DNA of 64,000 bases from Diadophis punctatus similis (GCA_023053685.1 JALIGW010000005.1:29258480-29322479), one strand, 5' to 3'. Counted from the stretch's first letter, positions 11,893 through 23,751 are shown. Notes: generated by a model from the sequence alone, not told the origin. A program made the numbers and translations.

Positions 11893-12494
11893 ATTTATTT
11901 ATTTATTTATTTATTTATTTTTTATTTAAATGGATTTCTATGCCGCCCAACTCCCAGGGGACTCTGGGCGGCTCACAACATAATAGAATCCATTACAAAA
12001 TATAAAATACAGTAATTTAAAAAATACAAAAGTTAAAAAGAGTATCTCATACTCACAATCAAGGGGGGAGACCCATATTTAATCTAGTTGGTTTCACTTT
12101 CACCCCGCCTGCCGGAAGAACCAAGTTTTTATTGCTTTCCGGAAGGCCAGTAGGGTGGGGATGGTCCTGATCTCCTAGGGAAGCTGGTTCCACAGGGAGG
12201 GAGCTCCCACAGAGAAGGCCCTCCCCCTCAGCCCTGCCAGCCGACATTGTTTGGTCGACGGGACCTGGAGGAGGCCGACTCTGTGGGCCCTGACCGGTCG
12301 TAGGGAGGTATGCGGCAGGATGCGGTCCCAAAGGTAACCTGGCCCTGAGCCATGTAGGGCTTTAAAGGTAACGACCAACACCTTAAATTGGATCCGGAGA
12401 CTAATGGGCAGCCAATGCAGCTGGCGGAGGATCGGTGTTACGTGGGTGCATCTGGGTACACCCACCACAGCTCGCGCAGCTGCATTTTGCACAA
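11893..12494 (-). mobile_element. L2-clade LINE, 5'-truncated 3' fragment
   Basis: On the minus strand it encodes the end of an L2 ORF2 (VQNAAAR-type region, TPILRQLHWLPISLRIQFK, FKALHGSGPGYL, AFSVGAPSLWNQLP), then a 3' UTR with the GCCGCCC/GGGCGGC hairpin at about 11942-11973, and a (TAAA)n tail at the low-coordinate end. It is the same family as the elements at 14183, 14717 and 39065. Confidence 0.85.
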
Positions 12495-12499
12495 TCCCA

Positions 12500-14180
12500 C
12501 TGCAAATAGGAGATGTCTTCCATTTGCAGGAGAAGAGTTAGGATATAACTAGTATTCAAAAACCTGGTTTCCTCCAAAGCTGTTGATATTCCAGTTCCTA
12601 GCATGTCTGGCCAGGTTGGAGAATATTAATATATGTCATTTTACTTAAGTACCATCTAAGTTAAGAACAGTAAATTGTTGGCTTAGTAGTTTACTACTTA
12701 GTAGTTTACTACCCAAAGTCACAGTTATGAGGGTTAAAAAAAGAAAGCAAATTTAAAAAATGGAAGTCATGTTGAATATTACATATTATAAATATCTCAC
12801 CTGAAAAACTCAACATCTTCAGAAGGTTTGTATGGTTTTGTGACTGTTGGCTCGACAAGAGAAAAATATTCCCTGAACATAGGTCTTAAAAATGAAGAGA
12901 CAACTTGATCCCAATTCTATTTTTTGGGGGGTGGGTGGGTTTATAGGTGGGTATATCTGGAAGAATATGCAAATATTGAACTAAAATATATTGTGTAGGA
13001 GAAAACTAGATCCTTTTCCATAATTATTGCTGATCTATAACATTCCATAATGGCAAAATCTACAAAACCATTCCTCCCCTGTCATTTCAAAAGAAATCCA
13101 AGTTTAATCATTTTCCATCATCTGAGCATAGTTATCGTCATCTATCTTTAAAAGCAGATACTATGAATAAGTTCTTATTCTGTTTGACTATTTATACTAG
13201 CAATGCAAATCACTTATCAGAATATTTTCACATAGAGTGTTTCTACCTTTCCTGAATCAGCTTTGTTTTCATGAGTTTCAGTTCAGCGCTCATAGGCTTT
13301 TTCCACATATCATAGAAGAGATGAGCAATCTGGACCCCCTCACTCACCTTTCTGTGACTCTTTTGACTATGACTTTTGGAAACATAGTTTCCTACTGTGA
13401 GAAGATGAGAGGCTAAACTGTTTTAAAAAAACCATAGAAAATACCCCAAGCCCCATCCCACTTTGCAGTTTTCATTCCTCTGCAAAATTTAAATGCAGCC
13501 TTTGGCCGCCAAAGTTTAGCCACTCTGCAATAAATGTTCAACTACTATCTACTTCATGCTATCATTTCATTGGTCTTTTAAAGAAAGATGATACAAACCA
13601 ACAGAGCATGAACTGGTTAGACGCAGGACAATTAGGGAGGTGGTGCTTTCTTTTTGGTAAACTGAAAAAGGTATTGATGGATTCAGATGATACTCTCAGT
13701 GTTTAAGGCTGAGAGCAGTAAAACTTTCCCCTTCAACTCAACACATATAAACAATTTAGTAACAAGGGAATGGTCTTTTGTTACCAAATCCCATCTCTTG
13801 TCTGTAAACAAAGCCTGAAAGTCATGTTGGTCAGTCCTAATGTTAGCAAAAATGCATTAAGGATTACCAGATATAACAATATATCTATGTTAATCTTAAC
13901 CAAATAAACAAACTTTATATTTCTTCCTTTTACTTCTGACAATTCTGATCTTTAGTTCCTCCAAATAATATTTTAGAAGTTTATTTCTTTTCATTTTGTT
14001 CTATATTCCTTCTCACAAAATTCTTCAAAGCTTTAAGAAAAAACAAGCCATTTTTTAAAAATCCAATATAGGAAAATTATCTCAGTTGTACTTTTACTTT
14101 CTTATTTGTCTACCCCTTTTAATTATTGACACCAGCTGATTTCTTTTACATGTCCAGTGTAGCATCTTTTTTCATTTTTT
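12500..14180. other. AT-rich non-coding DNA
   Basis: No gene or named repeat was recognised. Part of 13950-14120 resembles in texture the sequence right of the L2 at 17735-18100. Confidence 0.45.
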
Positions 14181-14182
14181 CA

Positions 14183-14201
14183 TTTATTTTTTCATTTATT
14201 T

Positions 14202-14264
<63 letters not shown>

Positions 14265-14683
14265 TTATTTATTTATTTATTTATTTATTTGCAATTCTTA
14301 TATGCCGCCCTACTCCCAGAGGGACTCAGGGCGGCGTACAGCATATACAAGAACAGCAATAATATAATTAAAAATATGGTCATAAAAACAATTTTTAAAA
14401 ATAGGAAAAGAAACCAACAAACACCATTCATACCAAGGGGGAGATTGAGATGTTCAATGGTCTCTCACCCTGCCTGCAGGAAGAGCCATGTCTTAATGGC
14501 TTTCTGGAAGGCCAGTAAGTTGGGAATAGTTCGGATCTCTGGGGGTAGTTGGTTCCAGAGAGCCGGAGCCCCCACAGAGAAGGCTCTCCCCCTTGGTCCC
14601 GCCAACCAACATTGTTTGGCTGATGGGACCTGGAGGAGACCGACTCTGTGGGACCTAACTGGTCGTAGGGATTTCATGTCCTT
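14183..14683 (-). mobile_element. L2-clade LINE, short 3' fragment
   Basis: This is the last part of ORF2 (SLRPVRSHRVGLLQVPSAKQ region), the GCCGCCC...GGGCGGC 3' hairpin near 14304-14335 and a (TAAA)n tail. It ends only about 33 bp before the tail of the next L2, in the same orientation. It is heavily 5'-truncated. Confidence 0.85.
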
Positions 14684-14716
14684 TTAAAATCCACTTTCAA
14701 ACCAGTCTTAATCATG

Positions 14717-17700
14717 TTTATTTATTTATTTATTTATTTATTTAAACGCTCTTATAAGCCGCCCAATCCCATGGGACTCAGGGCGGCGTACAGCATAAGT
14801 AAGAAGCGTACAATTTAAAACAGTAATCATAAATTTAAATTAAAAAATAATTAAAAAGAAGACATTATAAAACACAACATTCAGGGGGAATTTGCTTATC
14901 CTATTCACCCCATCTGCCGGAAGAGCCATGTTTTTAGGGCTTTACGGAAGGCCAGTAAGGTGGGGATAGTTCGGATCTCTGGTGGAAGATGGTTCCAGAG
15001 GGACGGGGCTCCCACAGAGAAGGCCCTCCCCCGCGGCCCCGCCAATCGACATTGTTTGGCCGACGGGACCCGGAGGAGGCCCTCTCTGTGGGACCTAACC
15101 GGTCTTAGGGAGGTATGTGGTAGGATGCGGTCCCGCAGGTAACCTGGCCCTGAGCCATGTAGGGCTTTAAAGGTAACGACCAACACCTTAAATTGCACCC
15201 GGAGGCTAACTGGTAGCCAATGCAGCTGGCGAAGGATAGGTGTTACGTGGGTGTATCTCGGTACAACCACTACTGCACGCACAGCTGCATTCTGTACCAG
15301 CTGGAGTCTCCGAATGCTCTTCGAGGGTAGCCCCATGTAGAGCGCGTTAAAGTAGTCAAGCCGTGAGGTGACAAGGGCATGAGTGACTGTGAGCAAGGCC
15401 TCCCTCTCCAAGTAAGGTCGCAATTGGTGCACAAGACGGATTTGTGCAAAGGTCCCCCTAGCCACAGCTGAAAGATGTTGATCCAATTTTAGCTGTGGAT
15501 CTAGGAGGACACCCAAATTGCGAACCTGTTCTGAGGGAGTCAATTTTTCTCCCCCGAGAACCAAGGAGAGACAGTCGACATAGTCCTTGGGAGGCAATAT
15601 CCAGAGCCACTCAGTCTTGTCTGGGTTGAGCCTGAGTCTGTTCACTCCCATCCAGACCCTCACATCGTCCAGGCAGCGGCACATTACATCAACTGCTTCA
15701 CTGAACTGACACGGGGTGGAGATGTACAACTGGGTATCGTCAGCATACTGCTGATACCTCACCCCATGCCGTCGGATGATCTCACCCAGCGGTTTCATGT
15801 AAATGTTAAACAGGATGGGAGAGAGGACCGAGCCCTGTGGCACCCCGCAAACCAGGGGCCTAGGGGCCGACCTCTGTCCTCCTGTCAACACCGACTGCGT
15901 CCTGTCAGAGAGATAGGAGGAGAACCACCGTAAAACAGTGCCTCCCACTCCCATCTCCCCAAGACGACGCAGAAGGATACCATGGTCAATGGTATCGAAA
16001 GCCGCTGAGAGGTCAAGTAGCACCAGGATGGAGGAGTAACCCCCGTCCCGGGCTCGCCAGAGATCATCCATCAGCGCGACCAAAGCAGTCTCCGTACTGT
16101 AGCCGCGCCTGAAGCCCGATTGAAAGGGATCCAGATAATCAGTATCCTCCAATAGCTGCAGGAGTTGGAGCGACACCACCTTCTCGACAACTTTACCCAA
16201 GAAGGGTAAGTTGGAGACTGGACAGAAGTTCTTTAAATCCGCTGGGTCCAGGGAAGGCTTCTTGAGGAGGGGCCTCACCACCGCAGCTTTTAAAGGCTGT
16301 GGGATGGATCCCTCTCTCAAAGAAGCGATCACAACCGCCTGGAGCCAGCCGCGTGTCACCTCCCTGCTGGCAGAGACCAGCCAGGAGGGGCACGGGTCCA
16401 ATAAACAGGTGGAGGCGCTCATCGCTCCTATGGCCTTGTCCACATCCTCAGGAGTGACAGGTTCAAACTTGTCCCATATAACAGGACTAAGACTCACCCC
16501 TGTCATCTCAGCTTGCCCTGTCCAAATGGAGTCCAGGTCTGTCCGAATCTGAATGACTTTATCCGCCAGAAACTGAGAAAATTCCTCAGCTCTGCCCTGC
16601 AAGGGATCTTCAGCTCCCTCCTTGGCTAGGAGGGAGCGAGTCACCCTAAACAGGGCGGCTGGGCGGGAGTCGGCGGACGCAATAAGAGCGGAAAAATACG
16701 TGCATTTTGCCGCCCTTATCGCCACTAAGTAAGACTTAATGTAAGTTCTTAAAAGTGTCCGGTCAGACTCAGCTTTACTGGCCCTCCATCGTCGCTCTAG
16801 GCGTCTCTTTAGGCGCTTCATCTCCCGGAGCTCCTCAGTAAACCAAGGGGCCCTCCGGGATCCGCTGCCACGGAGAGGCCGCAAAGGCGCAATCCGATCT
16901 AAGGCCCCCGTTGCCGCCTGGTTCCAAGCAGCCACTAGAGCCTCAGATGAATCGTGTACCAGGCAGTCAGGTATTTCCCCAAGTTCCTTCTGAAATCCTT
17001 CAGATTCCATTAGGCGCCTGGGGTGGAACCACTTATTCGGCCCCGCCTCCTTGCGGTGGAGGAGTGGTGCCATGAAATCCAACCTCAGAAGGAAATGATC
17101 TGACCACGACAAGGGTGTTGTGACTAAACCCCTCAGCCTCAGATCATCTCTCCACTGCCCCGAGAGAAACACAAGGTCAAGCGTGTGACCTCCCTCATGA
17201 GTCGGACCCTGAACTACTTGGGTCAGGTTCATGGTTGTCATGGAAGCCATGAACTCCTGGACTGCCTCCGAGGTTTCACCGGGCGATGGCAAATTAAAGT
17301 CCCCCAGCACCATCAACCTGGGGAACTCAATCGCCAGCCCTGCTACCGCCTCGAGCAGAACAGGCAGGGCCTTTGTAACGTAGCTAGGAGGCAGGTACGC
17401 TAACAAAAGGCCCACCTGGACCCCTAAGTCCAACTTCAGAAGGAGCGTCTCACACCCAACAATCTCCGGGGCAGGGCTCCTTCGAGGATTAAGGTTCTGG
17501 CGAGCTATAATCGCCACTCCTCCACCCCTTCCCTGGGGTCGCGGCTGATGCTGCACTAAGAACCCGTCCGGGCACATCTCGGAGAGGGGGACCCCCCCCT
17601 CCTGGCCTAGCCAGGTCTCAGTGATACATGCCAGGTCCGCCCCCTCTTCCAGGATTAGATCCCGTACAAGGGGGGCCTTGTTGGTAATTGACCTGGCATT

Positions 17701-17730
17701 CAACAGCAGCAGCTTGAGCCCAGGGCCCTA
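14717..17730 (-). mobile_element. L2-clade LINE with near-complete ORF2
   Basis: This 3-kb element has a (TAAA)n tail at 14717-14745, the conserved 3' hairpin (about 14759-14790) and a single open ORF2. Homology begins near 17730 at the start of the endonuclease (GLKLLLLNARSITNK), so the 5' UTR and any ORF1 are missing. Normal 5' truncation during target-primed reverse transcription explains this. The lack of stops marks it as the youngest LINE in the window. Confidence 0.9.
14905..17703 (-). CDS. L2-type ORF2: APE endonuclease plus reverse transcriptase
   Basis: This is a 932-codon frame without interruption; its first codon here is TTG within LLLLNARS, so this is where the frame is cut, not a natural start. 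Endonuclease: NARS at 2-5, ITETWL with the metal-binding Glu29, GDFNLP at about 134-139 and SDH at 201-203. Reverse transcriptase: LDLSAAFD (about 563-570, first catalytic Asp), CGVPQGSVLSP (about 619-629) and QYADD (652-656, paired catalytic Asp). The C-terminal part runs to WLFRQMG before TGA. One change from the family pattern is NFCPVSNLP where Arg is usual instead of Cys. All catalytic residues I can check are kept, but the copy lacks an upstream promoter. Confidence 0.9.
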   Translation of the reverse strand: MNARSITNKAPLVRDLILEEGADLACITETWLGQEGGVPLSEMCPDGFLVQHQPRPQGRGGGVAIIARQNLNPRRSPAPEIVGCETLLLKLDLGVQVGLLLAYLPPSYVTKALPVLLEAVAGLAIEFPRLMVLGDFNLPSPGETSEAVQEFMASMTTMNLTQVVQGPTHEGGHTLDLVFLSGQWRDDLRLRGLVTTPLSWSDHFLLRLDFMAPLLHRKEAGPNKWFHPRRLMESEGFQKELGEIPDCLVHDSSEALVAAWNQAATGALDRIAPLRPLRGSGSRRAPWFTEELREMKRLKRRLERRWRASKAESDRTLLRTYIKSYLVAIRAAKCTYFSALIASADSRPAALFRVTRSLLAKEGAEDPLQGRAEEFSQFLADKVIQIRTDLDSIWTGQAEMTGVSLSPVIWDKFEPVTPEDVDKAIGAMSASTCLLDPCPSWLVSASREVTRGWLQAVVIASLREGSIPQPLKAAVVRPLLKKPSLDPADLKNFCPVSNLPFLGKVVEKVVSLQLLQLLEDTDYLDPFQSGFRRGYSTETALVALMDDLWRARDGGYSSILVLLDLSAAFDTIDHGILLRRLGEMGVGGTVLRWFSSYLSDRTQSVLTGGQRSAPRPLVCGVPQGSVLSPILFNIYMKPLGEIIRRHGVRYQQYADDTQLYISTPCQFSEAVDVMCRCLDDVRVWMGVNRLRLNPDKTEWLWILPPKDYVDCLSLVLGGEKLTPSEQVRNLGVLLDPQLKLDQHLSAVARGTFAQIRLVHQLRPYLEREALLTVTHALVTSRLDYFNALYMGLPSKSIRRLQLVQNAAVRAVVVVPRYTHVTPILRQLHWLPVSLRVQFKVLVVTFKALHGSGPGYLRDRILPHTSLRPVRSHREGLLRVPSAKQCRLAGPRGRAFSVGAPSLWNHLPPEIRTIPTLLAFRKALKTWLFRQMG

Positions 17731-17734
17731 GTAA

Positions 17735-20396
17735 AACTTGTTCCTTTCATAACATCTTTTAAACACTATATGTAGAGGCAAATAGTCTTAAAATTAACTT
17801 CTGATTCCATTGTTCAAAAATACTCTTCAATATATCCAATGTTAAAATATTTTGCTTCATTCTGTATTTGTAAGAAAAATGTAAATGTTCTTCTTTAATT
17901 ACAATCCTTAGTTCTTTCTGGTTCCCTCTAGTGTCCAATTTTTAAAGTCTTATTTTATTACAAATTTTTAAAACGATTCAAGCTAGTATGCCCACAGGAA
18001 GGGTAAATCCAAATCCTATTTCAGATTTAACTCAACCCTTAGTCCTTTTGTAACTTTTTAAAATCAAAGTTTTAATTGCCCTTTTGCTGTTTATTCGAAT
18101 TTTTAAATTATTTAAACTTGTTTAAAAAATTTTTTTTGCCAAGGATTGAAAAAGCTTTGCTTGGTGCTGTAGAACATGTTGATCCAAAGGTTCCTAATAC
18201 ATGAAATACCAACTTAACAAGTAATTAGAAAAGCAACTGAAAGTAATTAAAAAAGGAAGCATCCAGTGTTCTTTCAGTCACCAACCACAGTTTGAGCAAG
18301 GTGGCTATTCCAGAGCTCTAAACCCACCAGAGATTGCCGTTTTGCGGACTCCTAGCAAAGGACAATTGTTTGGAGCACTTGTGGTTGATTTCAAGTCCTA
18401 TCCTTGTACATAGAGAAATTATCAAACAGCCGGTGCACTTGTTGGCTTTTGATTCTGTCTCAGTCATCAGCACCACTTTTTGCAGAAATGTGTTCAGACT
18501 ACCCTTCCTTCCCTTGAAGCCCTTCTAAAGTTACATCGTTACTTTTTTCTTTCTACAATCTGTCCTGTTTAATCCTAGGAACCATAAACCATAAGCTCAT
18601 TTTTTCCCTGTTTTATACAACAGGTCTATAAGGGGCTTCCAATCAGCAATAAACATGTTGTCCTTTCTCTAATCAAACAAGTCAATTTGTTCAGCATAAT
18701 TCACTTCAGCAAATTCTACCATCTTCAGTGAGATTCAAGGTGCTCTTTTATTCTTTCATTTTATTCGTTACCTTTTGAGCTTTTCAAATGAGAGCGATTC
18801 TTTCAGCTCAGTTTTGAAACGGTGCTGACATGAAATTCTTCAGTCATTGTACATTGGGCCATATTAGTAATCCTTAATTTGGAAAAAAATATTAAATCCC
18901 AGCATCTGTGCAAAAGCAGGGACTCATAGTTTATTGGGCAATAGCTAATTGAAGTGAACCAAAATGTCACTCCAACCCATACAGATGCAAGCTTTACTTT
19001 TGGAGTTATTTTAGTTATTCCTAATAAATGATTGACCAAATGGGAATTTGTTTCCTCCTCAGAGATTAAAAGGTATCCCGGCATCCTATCTCCAATTGTG
19101 ATCAAGTTAGAATAGTTAAAGGAATCTGTAACACAATGAGGTACTAAGTGATAATATCACTACATGTCAGGATTGTATAATAAAGTGTTTCTTGGTATGG
19201 CAATACTTAGTTCATTATTCACTGAAGTTTTTAAAGCTATGAGTAATTCCCTTTAAGTACTGTGTTTCTCCTCAGGTTAATGGGTTCCTTTTAAGGTGTA
19301 ACTTCTTGCTTAACAGGTTCCTAGTTGCTTCAAGGTGCTGTGCTGTGTGCGCTTTGCTAGGTGTTAATTATGACTGCAGTAATTAGCTTGTTAGGCTGTC
19401 AGCTTGTCAGAGAGTATGTTGATTTCATTTAGGTTTTGCTAAGTTTACTCTTTTTGACATTTCTTCATTGTACTTTCTCTCCTAAATGTTCCGCCCACGG
19501 TAAAAGGCCCCTCCTTTTTTTGGTACAGCCCAACTATTCAATGGCTTGGCATTCTTGGTGAAAATAAGGTATTCTGTCCAAATCATGCTTCAAGGAACTT
19601 CTCATAACGAGAGTTCTTTTAATTCTAAACAATAAATATGCTGCAGTGAGGGATGACTATTTCATTCATGGGAAGCAAAAATGACAGAAGAAGGGAAGAA
19701 ATGTATCGATTTAGAAATGCAGTGATTGGTTAAAAAAGAAAAAGAAATTGCAAAGTGGCAGTCTACTCTCCTTGTAAAATAAACTGTGTTCAGACTTACT
19801 TCTAAAAATGAACAGATGTTTTTTGAGATTAGGAAACAACTGCTGTATAAAACTCTGCTGGGTGCCTAATATTTTAGATTCCATGGCTTTTTGTTTCTTT
19901 AAGGCATTTTCCCCTGAGCTATATATACTTTCAAGAGTGACATTCATAAAAGATTTTTTCCCCCTCACTCAGTTTGCATGTCATACATTTGAAAGTACAG
20001 GACCGACATTTCAAGTCAGGACTCATCAGAGATTGTCAAAACAGTCATGCAGCCCAACCTAACAAGGAGTATTAGAGACCAGCAGGGATAACAAGAACAG
20101 TCAAGGGCCTCAGAAATAACAGTACCACTCCAATTTTCGCTGCTATCTTCAGAATTTGATTTGCTTCACCGGTAGGGCAAGGAACTAGCCTGAAATTCCA
20201 GTGCCTGCTGATTGGAGATGGCAGGTGAACTTCAGAAGCAGGACATGACTTTGGAAATGATCAGATTTCAGTTTAAATCTTTCAGTTTCTTTTTCCATTC
20301 CCTTCTGCCCATCACCAATATTCTACATACTTAATGTCATTAATTCCAGATTAGTCTTCTCCAGCCAAGACTCAAAACTAGTACAATTGCAAGAAT
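17735..20396. other. AT-rich non-coding DNA
   Basis: About 2.7 kb with only short frames. An L1-derived origin for 17760-18700 is possible from its texture but no protein motif supports it. No RNA gene or promoter was recognised. Confidence 0.4.
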
Positions 20397-20404
20397 GTCT
20401 GCTG

Positions 20405-20804
20405 CAGCGGTGGGTTGGTCCATTACCGGTGCCGGTGCGCTGCACGTGCATCTCCACGCTTTGGGCATCTCCACGCGCCCCCTCATGTGATTTTGCTTCT
20501 GCGCATGCGCAGAAGCAAAATCGCACTGAAATCTCATGAGGGGATTGCACGCAAGAGAGATTTTGGCGCAATTTGGCTTTTGTGCATGCGCAGAAGCAAA
20601 ATCTAGCCAAAATCTCTCTCGCGCGCGCGTCACCTTGCGAGATTTCGGTGCGATTTTACTTCCGTGCATGCGCAGAAGCAAAATTGCCCAAAAATTCACA
20701 AAAAAATGGCGACGCGCACGGTGGACCAGCAGAGAGGGCTCCGGAGCGGTTGCGCGCAAATTGCGCAATCGGCCGCTCCCTACCGGAACAGGAATCCACC
20801 TCTG
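20405..20804 (+). mobile_element. hAT MITE, GTGGGTT-family, copy 1
   Basis: A 400-bp element with ends CAGCGGTGGGTTGG and AATCCACCTCTG, flanked by GTCTGCTG at 20397-20404 and 20805-20812 (perfect 8-bp duplication, the hAT signature). The interior is GC-rich and holds three related blocks around 'tgcgcatgcgcagaagcaaa'. The reading frames across it are by-products of this internal repetition. A fragment of the same subfamily lies reversed at 59405-59480. Confidence 0.9.
20491..20521. promoter_or_regulatory. NRF1-like palindrome inside hAT MITE
   Basis: A perfect 12-base TGCGCATGCGCA at 20500-20511 sits in a larger palindrome (TTTTGCTTCT...AGAAGCAAAA). It matches the known NRF1 consensus. Diverged repeats occur near 20583 and 20663. 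Binding is not shown. Confidence 0.4.
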
Positions 20805-20979
20805 GTCTGCTGTCACGAAACAATGTCTTCATTTTGAATCCTGGTTGCAGTCTGCTTAGGACTAAATCTCTTTATTTTAATGAGACTTATTTCTATGATG
20901 GTGAGCAGAGTTTTGCAGGTTTCATTATGGCAGGTGAGAACCAATCATATTCCCCAATATATATTTTTCCAAACTCCTG

Positions 20980-21050
20980 GCTGAGGAATTCTGGGAATTG
21001 AAGCCCACGCAACTTAAAGTTTCCAAGTTTGAAAAACACTGATCTACACT
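20980..21050 (-). repeat. Half-element of the 'cttcaactcccagaattc' repeat
   Basis: It reads 'gaggaattctgggaattgaa', 'gcccacgcaacttaaag' and 'tttgaaaaacactgatct', a diverged single arm of the palindromic family. The following 450 bases to 21497 hold nothing I recognise. Confidence 0.6.
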
Positions 21051-21505
21051 GATGTCCTCTTTTCTTCTTGGTGTTTTTATAGAGTAGATGTAAAATGCCG
21101 TGGCATTTTATCTCTAAGTGGAATTTAAGCCAACACTATGTCCTGATATTGAGGTAGACTGGTGCTATTCCTTAATTGTCATTGAGGTATAGTGTATACT
21201 ATGTCATTTACTTTTCAGTTTCTTTAGGCAAGTGCTAATGCCCCTGTGGCATCTCTGACACTAAATTCTCCATTGCCTCTCTTTCAGTTCTTCGTTTCTT
21301 TTCCATCCAAAAATGATAGACCACTGCTGTTGAGATAGATGTTCTTTAATCTTGCACAAGAAGGTTGCTGGAGAGCTTTCTGTTTAATACTCCTTTGTTT
21401 ACAGCTAGAGAGTAATATTGACTTTACTAAGTTCTCATCATTAGGTAGCAACTAAGAGCATCCTGCTTACTTTTGACCTGGCTTCTTTTGCATTTACCTC
21501 TAAGT

Positions 21506-21714
21506 CACTGGTTTTCAAACATTTTTGTCCCAAGGTCCCTCTACATTCTTAAAAATAACTGAGGACATGAAAAGGCTTTGGTTCATGTGAGTTATACCTA
21601 TTGATATTTATTGCATTAGAAATTAAAACAGAAATTTCATTTACTTCACTTTGCGGATCCCCTGAATGGATCTTAATAAGCCCCAGGATCCCAGACACAT
21701 TTTGAGACTGGCTG
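21506..21714 (+). mobile_element. hAT relic, 209 bp
   Basis: The ends CACTGGTTTTCAAACA and TTTTGAGACTGGCTG are imperfect inverted repeats, flanked by CTCTAAGT (21498-21505) and CTCTAAGC (21715-21722), one mismatch in eight. The interior ('ccaaggtccctctacattct') resembles hAT relics also known from mammals. No coding sequence is left. Confidence 0.7.
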
Positions 21715-21722
21715 CTCTAAGC

Positions 21723-21845
21723 CAGGGGTCCCCAATCCCCAGTCCGTGGACCGGCACCAGGCTGTGGCATGCCAGAAACTGCGCCATGCAAACAAGTGAA
21801 GCCCCATCCATAGGATGCAGGCAGCATGTGAAACCACCCTCGTTC
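21723..21845 (+). mobile_element. Second hAT-type end, abutting the first (Zaphod/Tip100-like)
   Basis: It starts CAGGGGTCCCCAATCC directly after the target duplication of the previous element and continues 'ccagtccgtggaccggcacc'. This start resembles Zaphod/Tip100-type hAT ends. The other end is lost where a long (GT)n array begins. Confidence 0.55.
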
Positions 21846-21848
21846 CAG

Positions 21849-22020
<172 letters not shown>

Positions 22021-22024
22021 AATA

Positions 22025-22600
22025 CATCAATATGGGCATTCCTGGTATCTCTTACATGTTGATTTGTTAAGGCAGCAGTTTGTGTAGATAAGATAGTTGG
22101 GCTAGGCCTTTACTTAAAAATCTTCTGGCTATAGGAAATCCAACCCAGTCTAGACTTGAATGCTTAACATTCTAAGTATCCTCAGGCAACTGTAAGTATT
22201 CATCAATTGATATACATGCAATTAAGTACTTAGCTCACATATCATAGAACCAGCAAGTCTAACTCATATAGAAACTTGACAGGTGAGAGCTGCAGCTAAG
22301 TATTAAATCTATTTATAGATTGATATTCTGTGTATCCTCCAGGAGCAAAGCGCACCATAATAAGGGTTATTTTACCCTCATAGCAAGAAATCTGTAAATG
22401 GTTAAACTAAGAGATAGTAATTTTTTTTAAAGTTTTCAAAGTTTTCTTTGGAATTTCTGTGGCTAAATCTGTCTTCCTAAGCTTAGAGTGCCTTCATCAT
22501 TACACTATACAGGCCCTCTGGCTATTTCCCCCCCATTTTAGTTCAAAAATTTAAAGCTCATCCCAATGGCTTTTAACTGGAACTGTTTTTCATATAATGC
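22025..22600. other. Non-coding DNA, nothing recognised
   Basis: Unique AT-rich sequence between the compound microsatellite and the tail of the R4-like LINE. Confidence 0.45.
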
Positions 22601-22615
22601 AACATAATCAAAACT

Positions 22616-22616
<1 letters not shown>

Positions 22617-22658
<42 letters not shown>

Positions 22659-22659
22659 C
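22617..22659 (+). repeat. (GATT)n microsatellite
   Basis: About ten tandem GATT units mark the probable 3' tail of the R4-like LINE. Confidence 0.95.
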
Positions 22660-23427
22660 AAAAGATTGATTATTGTGATTAGTTGCACAGACAGCCAAGT
22701 GTTTAAACTGGATGTGGCATTTTTGTCCATCTATGACGTCCTCCTCAAAAACCTGGAATAGGCAGATATTATTGTTTAATAATATTAAAGGTATTGCAGG
22801 ACATAGGTTGCTCCCAGTAAAGCTGCCTTTTGCAATTGACAAAATTATTTTTTTCCAATGCTGATGATGTTCAAGTGGCGCTTCAGATGTTTTGGAAATG
22901 CACCCAAGGCACCAATTATTATCAGTACTAGCTTTCCTTTCTTTTGCTGCAGTTGTTCTATTTCAGGTCTTTACATTTTGTGATTTTCTGCAGTTCTTTC
23001 TTTTCTATTTTGCTGTCTCCAGTATTACAATGTCCACTATTTTTCTTTCTTTCTTATCAACAATTGCTAAGTCTGGGTTATTGTGTGGTAGATGCTTTTT
23101 CTGACTGAATTCTAAAGTCCCAGAGCAAGTTAGCTTCTTCATTTTCTATTCATCTATTTTATGGTCCAAATAGTTCTTGCTTGCAGGCAAATGGTATTTT
23201 TTGGAGATATTCCAGTGTAGCGTTGATGCTACTTTGTCATGCCACTATTTTTTCTTTGTCAGGTATTGACCACTTCACTGCATTCTCTTCATTGATGAAT
23301 TAGTAGAAATAGTTCTGATTTGACTGAAATTGGAGACTCTGCCTATGGTGTGCTATTTGAGTTTTGTATCTGCTGATCTTTTTGGCTATTGCTGGTGCTA
23401 TTGACTCCTCCTAATTTGCATTTATAA

Positions 23428-23751
23428 CAGAGGTGTGATCCTGCCGGTGCGGTTAATAGCTGTTGTTCGGTGCAGAGCCGAAGACGCTGCTGCCGTTCGC
23501 GGTGCGGGAACTTTCCCCGGGCACTTTCCCCACCCGCATGGATGCCGCCAATTGCGTTCTTTTGCCCTCTGCGCATGCGCAAAGCATTCCGCATGTGCAG
23601 AGGGCAAAAGAACGCAATTGGCGGCATCCATGCGGGCGGGGAAAGCGCCCGGGGAAAGCTCCCGCGCCTCGAACGGCAGCAACGTCTTCTGCTCTGCGCC
23701 GAACAACAGCTATTAACCGCACCGGCAAAAACAGGCAGGAACCCACCTCTG
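23428..23751 (+). mobile_element. hAT MITE, GTGGGTT-family, palindromic copy 2
   Basis: A 324-bp element, ends CAGAGGTGTGATCC and AACCCACCTCTG, flanked by ATTTATAA at 23420-23427 and 23752-23759 (perfect). Nearly the whole element is a palindrome centred near 23588: 'gatgccgccaattgcgttct' and 'tttgccctctgcgcatgcgc' recur in reverse beyond the centre. It carries TGCGCATGCGCA at 23570-23581. It interrupts the R4-like LINE. Confidence 0.92.
23570..23581. promoter_or_regulatory. NRF1-like site in hAT MITE copy 2
   Basis: A perfect TGCGCATGCGCA lies near the centre of the palindromic element, in an otherwise CpG-rich block. Functional use is untested. Confidence 0.35.

Noticed and set aside
18334..18528. 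64-codon frame as a possible exon
   Set aside because: No splice context, domain or similarity known to me; length is expected by chance.
20323..21001. Several frames of 84-158 codons over a GC-rich segment
   Set aside because: They lie in a MITE with internal repeats on both strands; no independent coding support.
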